Source: Microbispora catharanthi
GTDB taxonomy: Bacteria > Actinomycetota > Actinomycetes > Streptosporangiales > Streptosporangiaceae
NCBI RefSeq assembly: GCF_006334915.2
Contig: NZ_VDMA02000020.1
Coordinates: 121,693-185,692 of the forward strand
Direction of reading: 5' to 3'
Length of the DNA: 64,000 bases
In this document: piece by piece, positions 1-7,652 of the stretch
How positions within the stretch are numbered: position 1 is the first letter of the stretch
How the letters are laid out: every line of letters begins with the position of its first letter
Program-made: the position numbers and the translations under genes
The notes under the pieces: generated by a model
Told to the model about the DNA's origin: nothing
What the model saw: the letters and a program-made list of their open reading frames with translations, nothing else
The model's database searches: none

Positions 1-247
1 GGGCCCGGACGTAGGCGCAGTGCTCACCGTGCGCGTCGCGGTCGTACAGCGTGCCCGAGACGACGAAGGTCTCCGCGGTGAAGCGGGTGATCCACACATC
101 GGCCTTGGCATATCCGTGGTGCCCGCTCCGGGACTGCACGGGTCCCCAGTGGATCAGCGAAGCCGTGGCGGCCCCGGCCGTGGCGGCCGGCAGGCTCCCG
201 GCGATCACGAATGCCAGCAGGCCGCCGATGACGAGGTTCTTTCTCAT
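1..247 (-). CDS. Secreted protein of unknown function (3' end outside window)
   Basis: The reading frame starts at the ATG complementary to 245-247 and runs off the left edge, so only about 82 residues are seen. Residues 1-27 form a classical Sec signal peptide: MRKN, a hydrophobic core and a small-residue cleavage region around ATAGA. The mature part begins TASLIHWGPVQSRSGHHGYA and includes one Cys (EHCAY). I do not recognise the family. It is a small exported protein, and nothing visible indicates a substrate or partner. Confidence 0.6.
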   Translation of the reverse strand, partial: MRKNLVIGGLLAFVIAGSLPAATAGAATASLIHWGPVQSRSGHHGYAKADVWITRFTAETFVVSGTLYDRDAHGEHCAYVRA

Positions 248-300
248 GTCCGCCGACCCTAGGGCGGGCGACTTGGAGGGACCTTGCATCCCGCTGGTCG

Positions 301-561
301 TCAGGGCGCACCCTTGCGATACGCCTCGTAGAGCGCGTTCAGATTGTCGGTGTACAGCTCCGTGAAGCCGCAGGAGGCGCAGATCCACGCTCGTATCGTG
401 CCGAGTGCCTCACCCTGGACGTAGAAGAAGGGGACCTTGGCCGGCAGCGGCTCCTCGACGCGCACCCGAAGGGGCTGCGGCCCGTTCGGGCCCCGGTCGC
501 GCACCTCGACTCCGGCCATGACGGCGCCGGACGAGCATTTGGGGCAGATGTTGTCTCTCAC
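301..561 (-). CDS. Small zinc-ribbon protein
   Basis: 86 residues from a GTG at 561, preceded by a GAGGAAG ribosome site. Two Cys pairs, C6-x2-C9 and C61-x2-C64 (ICPKC and CASCG), would build one zinc ribbon around a beta-rich centre. The C-terminal helix region contains NLNALYEAYRKGAP. The layout resembles small actinobacterial zinc-ribbon proteins of unknown role. It lies 44 bases downstream of the glycosyltransferase gene on the same strand and could be the last gene of that transcript. Function is not predicted beyond zinc binding. Confidence 0.6.
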   Translation of the reverse strand: MRDNICPKCSSGAVMAGVEVRDRGPNGPQPLRVRVEEPLPAKVPFFYVQGEALGTIRAWICASCGFTELYTDNLNALYEAYRKGAP

Positions 562-605
562 GCGACTTCCTCTCCGCGGGTACGCCGAGGAGGAGTCTGC
601 TCCCG

Positions 606-1664
606 TCAAATCTCGCGGCGGCCACGAAGCAGGTCTTCGGCCTGCTCGACCACGTCGTCGACCGGGACCTCGGCCACCCACGACTCGTCGTGGGGGCACC
701 GCCCCACCCGGGGATCGTGTCCGCTGACGCCGCAGACCGGGCACCGGGCGGTCCAGGAGACCAGCGGCCGGTGGAGAGCGCGGGTGAGGGGCCCGGCGTT
801 GATGAGGTTGCCGCACCAGAAGACGCCGACGGTGGCCGTCCCGACCGCCGCGGCGAGGTGGCGGGGGCCGGTGTCGTTGGAGATGACCAGGTCGCACCGC
901 TCGTACAGCGCGGAGAGGCCGCCGATGCCGAGCGTGCCGACCGCCGTGACGGCGGGCCGCCGCATCGCCGCCGCGACCTCCTCGACCACCTCCCGCTCCT
1001 TCTCGATTCCGGTGATCACGACCGGGCGGCCGAGCCGGTCGGCCGCCTCCGCGAAGGCGCGCGCCGGCCAGCGCCGCCGGGGGTCGCTCGCCCCCGGATG
1101 CAGCGCGACCAGACCGGGCGGCGGCTCGCCGTACACACGGGCGAGTTCGGCGCGGTCGGCGTCGGTCACGGCGATGCTCGGCTCGTACGCCTCGGCCGTC
1201 CCGCCCACCAGCGCGGCGACCTCCAGGTAGCGCAGCGTCTCGTGCTGGTAGTAGACGTACGGCACCCACAGGTCGAGCCGTTCCGCGTCCGGCGTGCGCA
1301 GGCCGGCCGTCACCCGGGCGCCGATCGCCTTGACGAAGGGGTTGGAGTTGCGCCCGCCGCCGTGGATCTGCACGGCGAGGTCGAACCGGTGCTCGCGCAG
1401 CTCCTCGAACAGGCTCCGCGGAGCCTTGTGGCCGCTGTCCGCCGACGACACCCCGGAGATGGGCGGCAGGGCGATGACGTCGTCGACCGGTCCCGGCCTG
1501 CCGTCCAGGAACCGGGCGTGCCAGGGGATACCGAGGAGGGTCAGCCGGGCCCGCGGGTAGGCCCGGCGGAGCGCCTCCAGGGCGGGCATCGCGAGGACCA
1601 GGTCGCCCAGGGCGTTGGCCCGCAGCACCGCGATGCGGCGCACGTCCTCGATCAGGGCGCCCAT
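606..1664 (-). CDS. Glycosyltransferase family 9 (heptosyltransferase-like)
   Basis: 352 residues. The N-terminus IAVLRANALGDLVLAMPALE is the classic GT9 start, in which the G-D pair begins a GT-B Rossmann half. The C-terminal donor half carries SNDTGPRHLAAAVGT, the donor-binding signature. A Cys cluster near the C-terminus (RCPVCGVSGH, then GRCPHD) could bind metal. I chose the ATG at 1664, which overlaps the end of the upstream GT2 gene by 13 bases; a longer start at 1691 is possible. The organism should lack LPS, so the acceptor is likelier a wall polymer, glycolipid or secondary metabolite. The donor sugar is not deducible. Confidence 0.75.
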   Translation of the reverse strand: MGALIEDVRRIAVLRANALGDLVLAMPALEALRRAYPRARLTLLGIPWHARFLDGRPGPVDDVIALPPISGVSSADSGHKAPRSLFEELREHRFDLAVQIHGGGRNSNPFVKAIGARVTAGLRTPDAERLDLWVPYVYYQHETLRYLEVAALVGGTAEAYEPSIAVTDADRAELARVYGEPPPGLVALHPGASDPRRRWPARAFAEAADRLGRPVVITGIEKEREVVEEVAAAMRRPAVTAVGTLGIGGLSALYERCDLVISNDTGPRHLAAAVGTATVGVFWCGNLINAGPLTRALHRPLVSWTARCPVCGVSGHDPRVGRCPHDESWVAEVPVDDVVEQAEDLLRGRREI

Positions 1665-2485
1665 GCCGTCTCGAACACGTAGTCGTAGCACTCGGCCCTG
1701 CGGTCGGTGACCGTCGTGGGCAGCTCCAGGTGGTAGGCCCGGCTCGGCAGCAGGCCCGCGCCGCCGTACCTCTCCATGACGCGCAGCTGCGCCACGACGT
1801 CCTCACCCGCGTGCCGGGGCGGCACCGACCGCCAGAAGTCGAAGCCGCCGCACTCCGCCAGCCGTTCCCGGTCGTACAGCACGCAGCCGCCGATCCAGGC
1901 CACCTTGTACGGCCGCCACTCCCGGGGACCCGGCGAGCCGAGGTGTTTCCGGGCGAGGTGCAGCGGATTGGAGGCGTTGTGCAGGGTGTGGCGCTGCCAG
2001 GCCGGCGACTCCCGGCGCACCCGCTCGGGCCGCACGCCGTCCGTCCACTCCTCGTACGGCGCGAGCTCGGCGGGGCGCACGTCGTCGCGGTAGGACAGAC
2101 CGTGCAGGGCGTAGCCGACGAAGCCGCAGCGCAGCTCGCCGATCGCGGCCAGCAGGACCTCGATCGCCTCCGGCTCCAGCCATACGTCGTCGTCCAGGTA
2201 GAGCGCCAGCCGTCGCCCGGCCCGGCCGAGCAGGAACGCGCGTTGCTCCGCCATGCCCCGCGGGGGCAGGTGGCGGTGGACGGCCGCCGGCCTGTCGCGG
2301 TGGTCGAGGATCCGCAGCTGCGCCGCCACCAGCGGGTCGTCGGCGACCGGCTCGTGCGACTGGTCCGAGACCACGACGCGGAACCCGGACACGGTCTGCG
2401 TCGCGAGGCCCGCCAACGTGACGGCCAGCGCGCCCGCGCGGTCCTTGGTGGGCACGAGCACGTCCAGGTCAGACGGGGCGAACAT
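1652..2485 (-). CDS. Glycosyltransferase family 2
   Basis: 277 residues of GT-A type. LDVLVPTKDRAGALAVTLAG opens the nucleotide-binding fold, and ALYLDDDVWLEPEAIEVLLA carries the acidic metal-binding DxD-type motif near residue 95. The region around WIGGCVLYDRERL resembles the acceptor-loop part of rhamnosyl/glycosyl transferases. Its 3' end overlaps the GT9 gene, so the two are probably co-translated and act on the same glycan. No membrane segment is seen, so it should be cytosolic and use a nucleotide sugar. Substrate unknown. Confidence 0.75.
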   Translation of the reverse strand: MFAPSDLDVLVPTKDRAGALAVTLAGLATQTVSGFRVVVSDQSHEPVADDPLVAAQLRILDHRDRPAAVHRHLPPRGMAEQRAFLLGRAGRRLALYLDDDVWLEPEAIEVLLAAIGELRCGFVGYALHGLSYRDDVRPAELAPYEEWTDGVRPERVRRESPAWQRHTLHNASNPLHLARKHLGSPGPREWRPYKVAWIGGCVLYDRERLAECGGFDFWRSVPPRHAGEDVVAQLRVMERYGGAGLLPSRAYHLELPTTVTDRRAECYDYVFETAWAP

Positions 2486-2590
2486 GCGCGCCTGATACCC
2501 CTGAGGTCGTACGGCAAACGGAGCCCGTCAGCCGCTCACGCCCGCCGTGTCCTTCTCCTCCTTCCGCGCCTCGGCGGCCCGGCGCGGTAG

Positions 2591-2917
2591 GCCGTCGCCC
2601 AGGAGGCGGGGGTGGCCGGCCAGACGCTCTACTTCACGTTCGCGACCAAACGGGCGATCCTCAAGGAGGTCCTGGACGTCGCGGTGGCCGGCGACACCGA
2701 GCCGGTGGCCACGCTGGACCGCCTCTGGGCGGCCGAGGTCATGGCCGCGCCGCCGATGGAGCAGCTCAGGCGGCACGTGGACGCCACCGCCCGGGTCCAC
2801 GAGCGGGTCGTGCCCGTCGTCGAGGTGCTGCGCTCGGCCGCCGCGGCCGATCCGGAGATCGCCGAGTGGGCCTTCGATGCGCTCGTCCGGCAACTGCTGC
2901 CCGACCGCAATGACTAG
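2591..2917 (+). pseudogene. 5'-truncated TetR-family regulator
   Basis: Read from 2591, the frame gives AVAQEAGVAGQTLYFTFATK and then RAILKEVLD. This is the recognition-helix half of a TetR DNA-binding domain followed by a ligand-domain-like C-terminus ending at TAG 2915-2917. The codon before it (2588-2590) is an in-frame TAG, and helix 1 and most of helix 2 are absent upstream. A GTG at 2612 could start translation, but the product would lack the start of the helix-turn-helix. I read it as a decayed regulator of the downstream methyltransferase gene; its operator survives (2913-2931). Confidence 0.7.
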
Positions 2918-2931
2918 AGTGACACTCTAGT
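2913..2931. promoter_or_regulatory. Perfect 19-bp palindromic TetR-type operator
   Basis: ACTAGAGTGACACTCTAGT is a perfect inverted repeat of 9 bp arms around one base. It overlaps the stop codon of the TetR remnant and lies 16 bases before the methyltransferase start at 2947. Size, symmetry and position are typical of an autoregulatory TetR operator. Since the adjacent TetR has lost part of its DNA-binding domain, either another TetR protein uses the site or the downstream gene is now derepressed. Confidence 0.65.
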
Positions 2932-2946
2932 GAATGAAGGAGAGTC

Positions 2947-3660
2947 ATGACGATGCTCGCCCCCACCCCGGCCACGCAGCGTTGGCTGGACGCCACCTGG
3001 TCGTTCGTGTCCGGCCACCTGCCGCCCGCACCCTCCCGTGTGCTGGAGATCGGCTGTGGACCGTTCGGGGGCCTCGTCCCCATGCTGCGCGAGCGGGGAT
3101 ACGACGCGGTGGGGGTCGATCCCGAGGCCCCGGACGGGCCCGGCTACGAGCGCGTCGAGTTCGAGCGCTACGCGGTGCGGGGCCGGGTGGACGCCGTCGT
3201 GGCCTGCACGTCGCTGCACCACGTGGCCGACCTGGGCGACGTCCTCGATCGGGTGACGGAAGCCCTCGTGCCGGGAGGCACGCTGGTCGTGGTCGAGTGG
3301 GCGCGGGAGAGGTTCGACGAGGCCACGGCCGAGTGGTGCTTCCCCCGCCTGGCCGAGGCCGACGAACCCGGGTGGCTGCACCGACACCGGGACCGATGGG
3401 CCGAGTCCGGCCTGCCCTGGGCGGCGTACATCGAGGAGTGGGCGAGCGAGCACCATCCTCTGCACACCGGCCGAGACCTGCTTGAGGCGCTCGGGGAGCG
3501 CTTCGAGGCCCGGCTCTGCGAGCACGGGCCGTACTTCTTCTCCGAGCTGGACGGCGTCACCGAGGCCGACGAGCAGGCCGCCGCCGACCGCGGTGACCTC
3601 CGGTCCAACGGCATCCGGTGGGTCGGCGCCACCCGCCAGGCTTCGCCCCGCCCCCGGTGA
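2947..3660 (+). CDS. Class I SAM-dependent methyltransferase
   Basis: 237 residues from ATG 2947 with a good GAAGGAGAG ribosome site. VLEIGCGPFGGLVPML is motif I, which binds S-adenosylmethionine. VGVDPEAP is the acidic end of strand 2, and LVPGGTLVVVEW is the post-II region. The C-terminal third is rich in charged and aromatic residues and is probably the acceptor lid. The substrate is unknown. The gene sits directly behind a palindromic operator and a TetR relic, so it was probably an inducible detoxification or modification enzyme. Confidence 0.75.
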   Translation: MTMLAPTPATQRWLDATWSFVSGHLPPAPSRVLEIGCGPFGGLVPMLRERGYDAVGVDPEAPDGPGYERVEFERYAVRGRVDAVVACTSLHHVADLGDVLDRVTEALVPGGTLVVVEWARERFDEATAEWCFPRLAEADEPGWLHRHRDRWAESGLPWAAYIEEWASEHHPLHTGRDLLEALGERFEARLCEHGPYFFSELDGVTEADEQAAADRGDLRSNGIRWVGATRQASPRPR

Positions 3661-3673
3661 GAGGAGGCGGGGG

Positions 3674-4873
3674 TCAGGAGAGGCGTCTGGCGCCGGGGAA
3701 CCTGATGTATCGGCGGCCGGCGCAACCCTGCGATCGGCGGTCGTCCCCGGACCGCATCCGCCCGTTGACGTGCGCCGGGCCGTGGGCGTCCGCGCAGTGC
3801 GGCTCCGCCGCCGTGGTGGCGGACTGCGGCTCCGCCGCCGTTGTGGCGCAGTGGGGTTCCGCCGCCTCGGCCGCCGCCTCACCGATCGCGAGAAGCTCCG
3901 GTGGGGCGTGGTCGACCTGCAGCGTGGTGTGGGCGATGCCGTACTCGTCGTGGACCATCCGCTGCGCCGCCTGCCGTACGGCGTGGCAGTCCGCGCCCGG
4001 GGCGACCAGGATGTGCGCCGACATGGCGGGGTAGCCGCTGGTGACCTCCCAGATGTGCAGGTCGTGCACCTCCACCACGTGTTCCAGGGCGGCGGTCTTG
4101 CGGCCGATCTCGGCGGGGTTCATCCCGGCGGGAGCGGCCTCCATGAAGACCCGGCCGGACTCGCGCACCAGGTCCCATCCGGCCTTGAGCATCAGGGCGG
4201 CCACGACGAGGGCGGCCAGGGCGTCGGCCCGGCCCCAGCCGGTCAGCCAGATCACCGCGCCCGCGGCGGTGGTGGCGATGAAGGCGAACAGGTCGTTGAG
4301 GATGTGCTGGAAGGCGCCCTCGACGTTCAGGCTGGCGCGGTTGGCCCTGCTCAGCAGCCAGGTCGCGGCCAGGTTCACGGCGATTCCGGCGATGCCGGTG
4401 GCCACGACGTACGTGCCTTCGACCTCGGGGGGCTCGATCAGCCTGCGTACGCCCTCGTAGACGAAGTAGACGCTGAGCAGCAGCAGCGTGATGCCGTTGA
4501 TCTGGGCGCTGATGATCTCGGCGCGTTTCAGGCCGTAGGTGAAGCCGCCCTGCGGCGGGCGGGCGGCGATCCGCATCGCGATGATCGCGAAGGCGATGGC
4601 GATGGCGTCGGTGAGCATGTGCCCGGCGTCGGAGACCAGGGCGAGGGAGTGCGCGATGACGCCGATGACGACCTCGACCGCCATGAAGCCGAGGATGAGC
4701 GCCAGCGCGCCGGTCAGCAGACGCCGATCGGCCTCGGCGCTGACCCCGTGCCCGTGACCATGCCCGTGACCGTGACCGCGCCCGCGCGCATGGCCGCGCT
4801 CGTGCTCGTGCCCGTGCTCACGGTCGTCACCCGTCCCGGTGCGGTGCCCGTGCCCCTTGCCGGTCTCACCCAT
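3674..4873 (-). CDS. Cation diffusion facilitator (Zn/Co/Cd exporter)
   Basis: 399 residues. A His-rich N-terminal tail (alternating H-G repeats, roughly residues 5-40) precedes a six-helix CDF domain. The tetrahedral metal site is visible as SLALVSDAGHMLTD in TM2 and HILNDLFAFIA in TM5. The cytoplasmic C-terminal domain (VHDLHIWEVTSGYPAMSAHI) is CzcD-like. A tail with imperfect repeats of ATTAAEP follows. I start at 4873 because ATGGGTGA overlaps the ArsR stop, implying translational coupling; an upstream ATG at 4894 is possible. The regulator and this antiporter form a metal-induced efflux pair. Confidence 0.9.
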   Translation of the reverse strand: MGETGKGHGHRTGTGDDREHGHEHERGHARGRGHGHGHGHGHGVSAEADRRLLTGALALILGFMAVEVVIGVIAHSLALVSDAGHMLTDAIAIAFAIIAMRIAARPPQGGFTYGLKRAEIISAQINGITLLLLSVYFVYEGVRRLIEPPEVEGTYVVATGIAGIAVNLAATWLLSRANRASLNVEGAFQHILNDLFAFIATTAAGAVIWLTGWGRADALAALVVAALMLKAGWDLVRESGRVFMEAAPAGMNPAEIGRKTAALEHVVEVHDLHIWEVTSGYPAMSAHILVAPGADCHAVRQAAQRMVHDEYGIAHTTLQVDHAPPELLAIGEAAAEAAEPHCATTAAEPQSATTAAEPHCADAHGPAHVNGRMRSGDDRRSQGCAGRRYIRFPGARRLS

Positions 4874-5273
4874 CGTCCCGGTCCTTCTCCTCATGTCCGA
4901 TGTGCGTTATCGCCAGGTCGAACAGCAGCCGCACGTGCGAGTCCGCGAGGCGGTAGTAGGCCATCCTTCCCGCGCGCCGCACCTTCACCACGTTGTGGGC
5001 GCGGAGCAGGCGCAGGGCGTGGGACGCGGCGGACATGCTGTGGCCGGTCGCCGCCGCGAGATCGCACACGCACATCTCGCCGCCCTCCAGCAGCGCCGCG
5101 ATCAGCCGCAGCCGCCCGGGGTCGGCCAGGAGGCCGAAGACCTGCGCCAGGTCCTCCACCGTCTCCTGAGGCGGCAGGGCCCTCCTGACGGTCTCCACCC
5201 GGTGCCCGTCCACCACCGGGAGCGCGCAGGAGTCGGCCGGCGCCAGATCCACAACACTTGAACGATCGTTCAC
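4866..5273 (-). CDS. ArsR/SmtB-family metal-sensing repressor
   Basis: 135 residues from GTG 5273. The winged helix spans about residues 40-110 (ADPGRLRLIAALLEGGEMCV, then HSMSAASHALRLLR). The last helix, DSHVRLLFDLAITHIGH, has D-x-H, then H and H with the spacing of the alpha-5 zinc site of SmtB/CzrA, with His replacing the usual final Glu. MCVCDL holds two Cys as in ArsR/CmtR relatives, but without the rest of that site. Metal should release it from the operator at 5259-5272. The ATG at 5303 is rejected as a start because it lies inside the -35 box. Confidence 0.88.
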   Translation of the reverse strand: MNDRSSVVDLAPADSCALPVVDGHRVETVRRALPPQETVEDLAQVFGLLADPGRLRLIAALLEGGEMCVCDLAAATGHSMSAASHALRLLRAHNVVKVRRAGRMAYYRLADSHVRLLFDLAITHIGHEEKDRDDG

Positions 5274-5308
5274 GTGTGTGAGTGTAGGCCGCGGACGGCT
5301 CATGTCAA
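5259..5308 (-). promoter_or_regulatory. Leaderless promoter and overlapping ArsR operator
   Basis: On the minus strand TTGACA (5308-5303), a 16-bp spacer and TACACT (5286-5281) make a near-consensus sigma-70-type promoter. Seven bases later is the GTG at 5273, so the mRNA probably begins at or next to the start codon. The perfect 14-bp palindrome TGAACGATCGTTCA (5272-5259) begins within that GTG and covers positions +2 to +15, where a bound repressor would block polymerase. Confidence 0.75.
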
Positions 5309-5366
5309 CGCGTTCCTGCTCCTTCTGCCGAGCCCGCCTCAGGGATCAGGGCTCATAGGCCGGCGG

Positions 5367-6464
5367 TCAGGGCGCGGGGGCGAGCGGCAGTCGCAGCACG
5401 AAACGCGCCCCCGCGGTGCTGTCTTCGATGGTCAGCCGGCCGCCGTGGTTCTCGGCGATCTGGCGGGCGATGGGCAGTCCGAGCCCGGCTCCTCCCGCGT
5501 CCCTGCTGCGGGCCGAGTCGAGCCGCCAGAACCGCTGGAAGATCTTCTCCCGCTGCTCGCGGGGGATCCCGGGGCCGTCGTCGGCCACTTCGAGCACGGC
5601 CGTTCCATCGGGTGGCCCGCCGGGTCGTCGCGGTTCGCGCCGCACCGTGACCGTGACGGTGCTGGCGGCGTGCCGCTGCGCGTTGCCGAGAAGGTTGCTG
5701 ATGAGGCTGCCGAGGGAGTGGGGGTCTCCCAGCACGACGACGTCCGGGCCCAGCCGGGGGACCATCCGCTTGGTGATCGGCAACATCTGCAGTTCGCCTT
5801 CGGCCAGCTTCCCGAGATCCACCCGCTGCCGCCGGACGGGGAGCGCCTCGTTCTCCAGGCGCGAGAGCGCCAGCAGGTCCGTCGCGATCCGCTGCAGCCG
5901 GTCGAGGCTCGGCAGCAGCGCCCTGGCCAGGGTGACCACGTCGGTCTCCTGCGGCGCCTGGAGCGCGTCCTCGATCTGGGCCCGCATGGCGGTCAGCGGG
6001 GTGCGCAACTCGTGGGAGGCGTCGGAGCTGAAACGGCGCTGGCGCTCCAGCGCCTCCTCCAGCCGCCCGAGCGTACGGTTCACACCGGGGGCCAGGCCGT
6101 CGATCTCGTCGTGGGCCGGGGCCGGGCGGTGCGGGCCGGCCACCCCGATCCCCTCCGGCTCGGCCGGGGGCGCGGGCACCGGCTGGACCGCGCCGCCGGT
6201 CAGGCGGAAGCCGAGGTACGTGATCGCCCCGGCCAGCAGGAGTGCCCCGCAGAACAGCAGCAGAAGCAACGCCGGGTGCGCGTACGCCGGGGTCGCCGGC
6301 GCGGGTTCGAGCGCATAAAGCGCCCGCTCGTCGTGCGAAACCGGCTCGGCGGCCGGTGGGTGACCGGTGAGCAGCTCGAACGGTGTCGCCGCCAGGGACA
6401 GCAGCACGACGGCGACGCCGTGGGCCGGTGCCGGCCGGGCCGTGATCGACCAATGCTGCGGCAT
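5367..6464 (-). CDS. Orphan sensor histidine kinase
   Basis: 365 residues. Two membrane segments (about 16-33 and 64-87) flank a short, roughly 30-residue outer loop. The HisKA box SSDASHELRTPLTAM has the phosphorylated His near residue 151. The ATPase domain shows the N-box (LISNLLGNAQRH), VADDGPGIP, FQRFWR and GAGLGLPIA. I start at ATG 6464, behind AGGGGGAT; upstream codons to 6788 look non-coding. No response regulator is adjacent, so its partner must be elsewhere. With such a small sensor loop it may detect membrane stress rather than a soluble ligand. Confidence 0.85.
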   Translation of the reverse strand: MPQHWSITARPAPAHGVAVVLLSLAATPFELLTGHPPAAEPVSHDERALYALEPAPATPAYAHPALLLLLFCGALLLAGAITYLGFRLTGGAVQPVPAPPAEPEGIGVAGPHRPAPAHDEIDGLAPGVNRTLGRLEEALERQRRFSSDASHELRTPLTAMRAQIEDALQAPQETDVVTLARALLPSLDRLQRIATDLLALSRLENEALPVRRQRVDLGKLAEGELQMLPITKRMVPRLGPDVVVLGDPHSLGSLISNLLGNAQRHAASTVTVTVRREPRRPGGPPDGTAVLEVADDGPGIPREQREKIFQRFWRLDSARSRDAGGAGLGLPIARQIAENHGGRLTIEDSTAGARFVLRLPLAPAP

Positions 6465-6674
6465 GGCGCATCCCCCTGGATTCAGTGCACCACGAGGGCG
6501 TGCGGGAAGCCGCTCGGGGGCCCCGCCAAGGCCCCGCGTACGCGCGCCGCTCGCGCGAGCCGGCGTCGCGCCGGACCCCGGTCCGGGCGCTGGACCCGGC
6601 TGCGGCCCACCGCTGCCGTAGTGGACAGAGCCCGCCTCGTAGCCCCTGACCGCCGCAGTCATTGGGTCTTCACT

Positions 6675-6693
6675 GTTAGGAAACTTTCTTTTA
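6675..6693 (+). promoter_or_regulatory. Imperfect inverted repeat upstream of the AA10 gene
   Basis: GTTAGGAAACTTTCTTTTA is an AT-rich imperfect dyad (TAGGAAA against TTTCTTT) 33 bases before the start codon, in an otherwise GC-rich region. It is a plausible operator or activator site for a polysaccharide-responsive regulator. Only the symmetry and position support it. Confidence 0.35.
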
Positions 6694-6726
6694 TATTTGC
6701 GCCACCCCCAGCAGTGAGGAGCACAC

Positions 6727-7485
6727 ATGCGAAGAACGCTGACCTTCCTCGCGACGGCGACGATCGGCATCGGCGCCACGGTGTTCATCGCCTCGCCGGC
6801 TCAGGCGCACGGGTACATCTCGTCGCCCGCGAGCCGCCAGGCGATGTGCGCCCAGGGCCGCGTCCCCAATTGCGGCGACATCATCTACGAGCCCCAGAGC
6901 GTGGAAGGACCGAAGGGGTTGCGCAGCTGCAGTGGCGGCAACGCACGCTTCGCCCAGCTCGACGACGAGAGCAAGCCCTGGCCGGCCACCAGCGTCGGCA
7001 ACACCGTCACCTTCACGTGGTCGCTGACCGCCCGCCACTCGACCAGCACGTGGGAGTACTACATCGGAGGCACCCGGATCGCCGTCTTCGACGATCACGG
7101 GGCGCAGCCGCCCGCCACCGTCAGCCACACCGTGAACCTGGGCGGCCGGACGGGCCGGCAGAAGGTGCTGGCGATCTGGAACGTGGCCGACACGGCCAAC
7201 GCGTTCTACGCCTGCGTCGACCTCCAGGTCGGCGGGGGCGGGACGCCCAGCCCCACGCCCACGCCCAGCCCGACGCCGACGCGTACCCCGAGCCCGTCTC
7301 CCACGCCGACGCGTACTCCCACGCCCACTCCGACCGTTCCCGGCGGCACCTGGGCCGCCGGCGCGGCGTACAAGGTGGGCGACCAGGTCACCTATGGCGG
7401 GGCGACCTACCGGTGCATCCAGGCCCACACGGCGATCGTGGGCTGGGAGCCGCCGAACGTCCCCGCGCTGTGGCAGAAGATCTGA
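6727..7485 (+). CDS. Secreted AA10 lytic polysaccharide monooxygenase with CBM5/12
   Basis: 252 residues. A signal peptide ends at SPAQA, so cleavage exposes His28 (HGYISSP), the first ligand of the copper histidine brace. His104 (TARHSTSTWEYY) is the second, and Phe in NAFYACVD is the likely axial residue. A Pro/Thr linker (about 175-205) joins a C-terminal chitin-binding module with the CBM5/12 pattern (WAAGAAYKVGDQVTYGG, then CIQAHTA and PALWQKI). It should oxidatively cleave crystalline chitin outside the cell and assist chitinases. Ribosome site GTGAGGAG is present. Confidence 0.9.
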   Translation: MRRTLTFLATATIGIGATVFIASPAQAHGYISSPASRQAMCAQGRVPNCGDIIYEPQSVEGPKGLRSCSGGNARFAQLDDESKPWPATSVGNTVTFTWSLTARHSTSTWEYYIGGTRIAVFDDHGAQPPATVSHTVNLGGRTGRQKVLAIWNVADTANAFYACVDLQVGGGGTPSPTPTPSPTPTRTPSPSPTPTRTPTPTPTVPGGTWAAGAAYKVGDQVTYGGATYRCIQAHTAIVGWEPPNVPALWQKI

Positions 7486-7514
7486 GGCAGAAGGTCTGAG
7501 CAGAGAGCTCAGAC
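7471..7514 (+). repeat. Tandem duplication of the gene end plus hairpin
   Basis: The last codons and stop of the AA10 gene (GGCAGAAGATCTGA) are followed at once by a near-identical copy (GGCAGAAGGTCTGA). The second copy runs into a perfect hairpin, GTCTGAGC (7494-7501), AGAGA, GCTCAGAC (7507-7514). The hairpin may act as a terminator, although no T tract follows. Confidence 0.5.
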
Positions 7515-7652
7515 GACCGGGCGGGCTTGTGAAGGTGCGCGAACGCGGGTCCGGCCCCCGGTTCCGGTGCCGCCTCTCGCACCGGCGCGCGAGGGGCGCC
7601 GCGTCCCGCTCGAAGCACCCGTCCCGGCCTGGTCCGGGGCGGGGGCCGGCGG

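Noticed and set aside
301..2517. A single long minus-strand frame of 738 codons covering the zinc-ribbon and glycosyltransferase genes
   Set aside because: Only its last 86 codons look like protein; the rest is an out-of-frame, Arg/Pro/Ala-rich shadow of the GT9 and GT2 genes.
5274..5303. ATG at 5303 as the start of the ArsR gene
   Set aside because: It falls in the -35 box of the promoter that drives the gene; the GTG at 5273 matches the expected transcription start.
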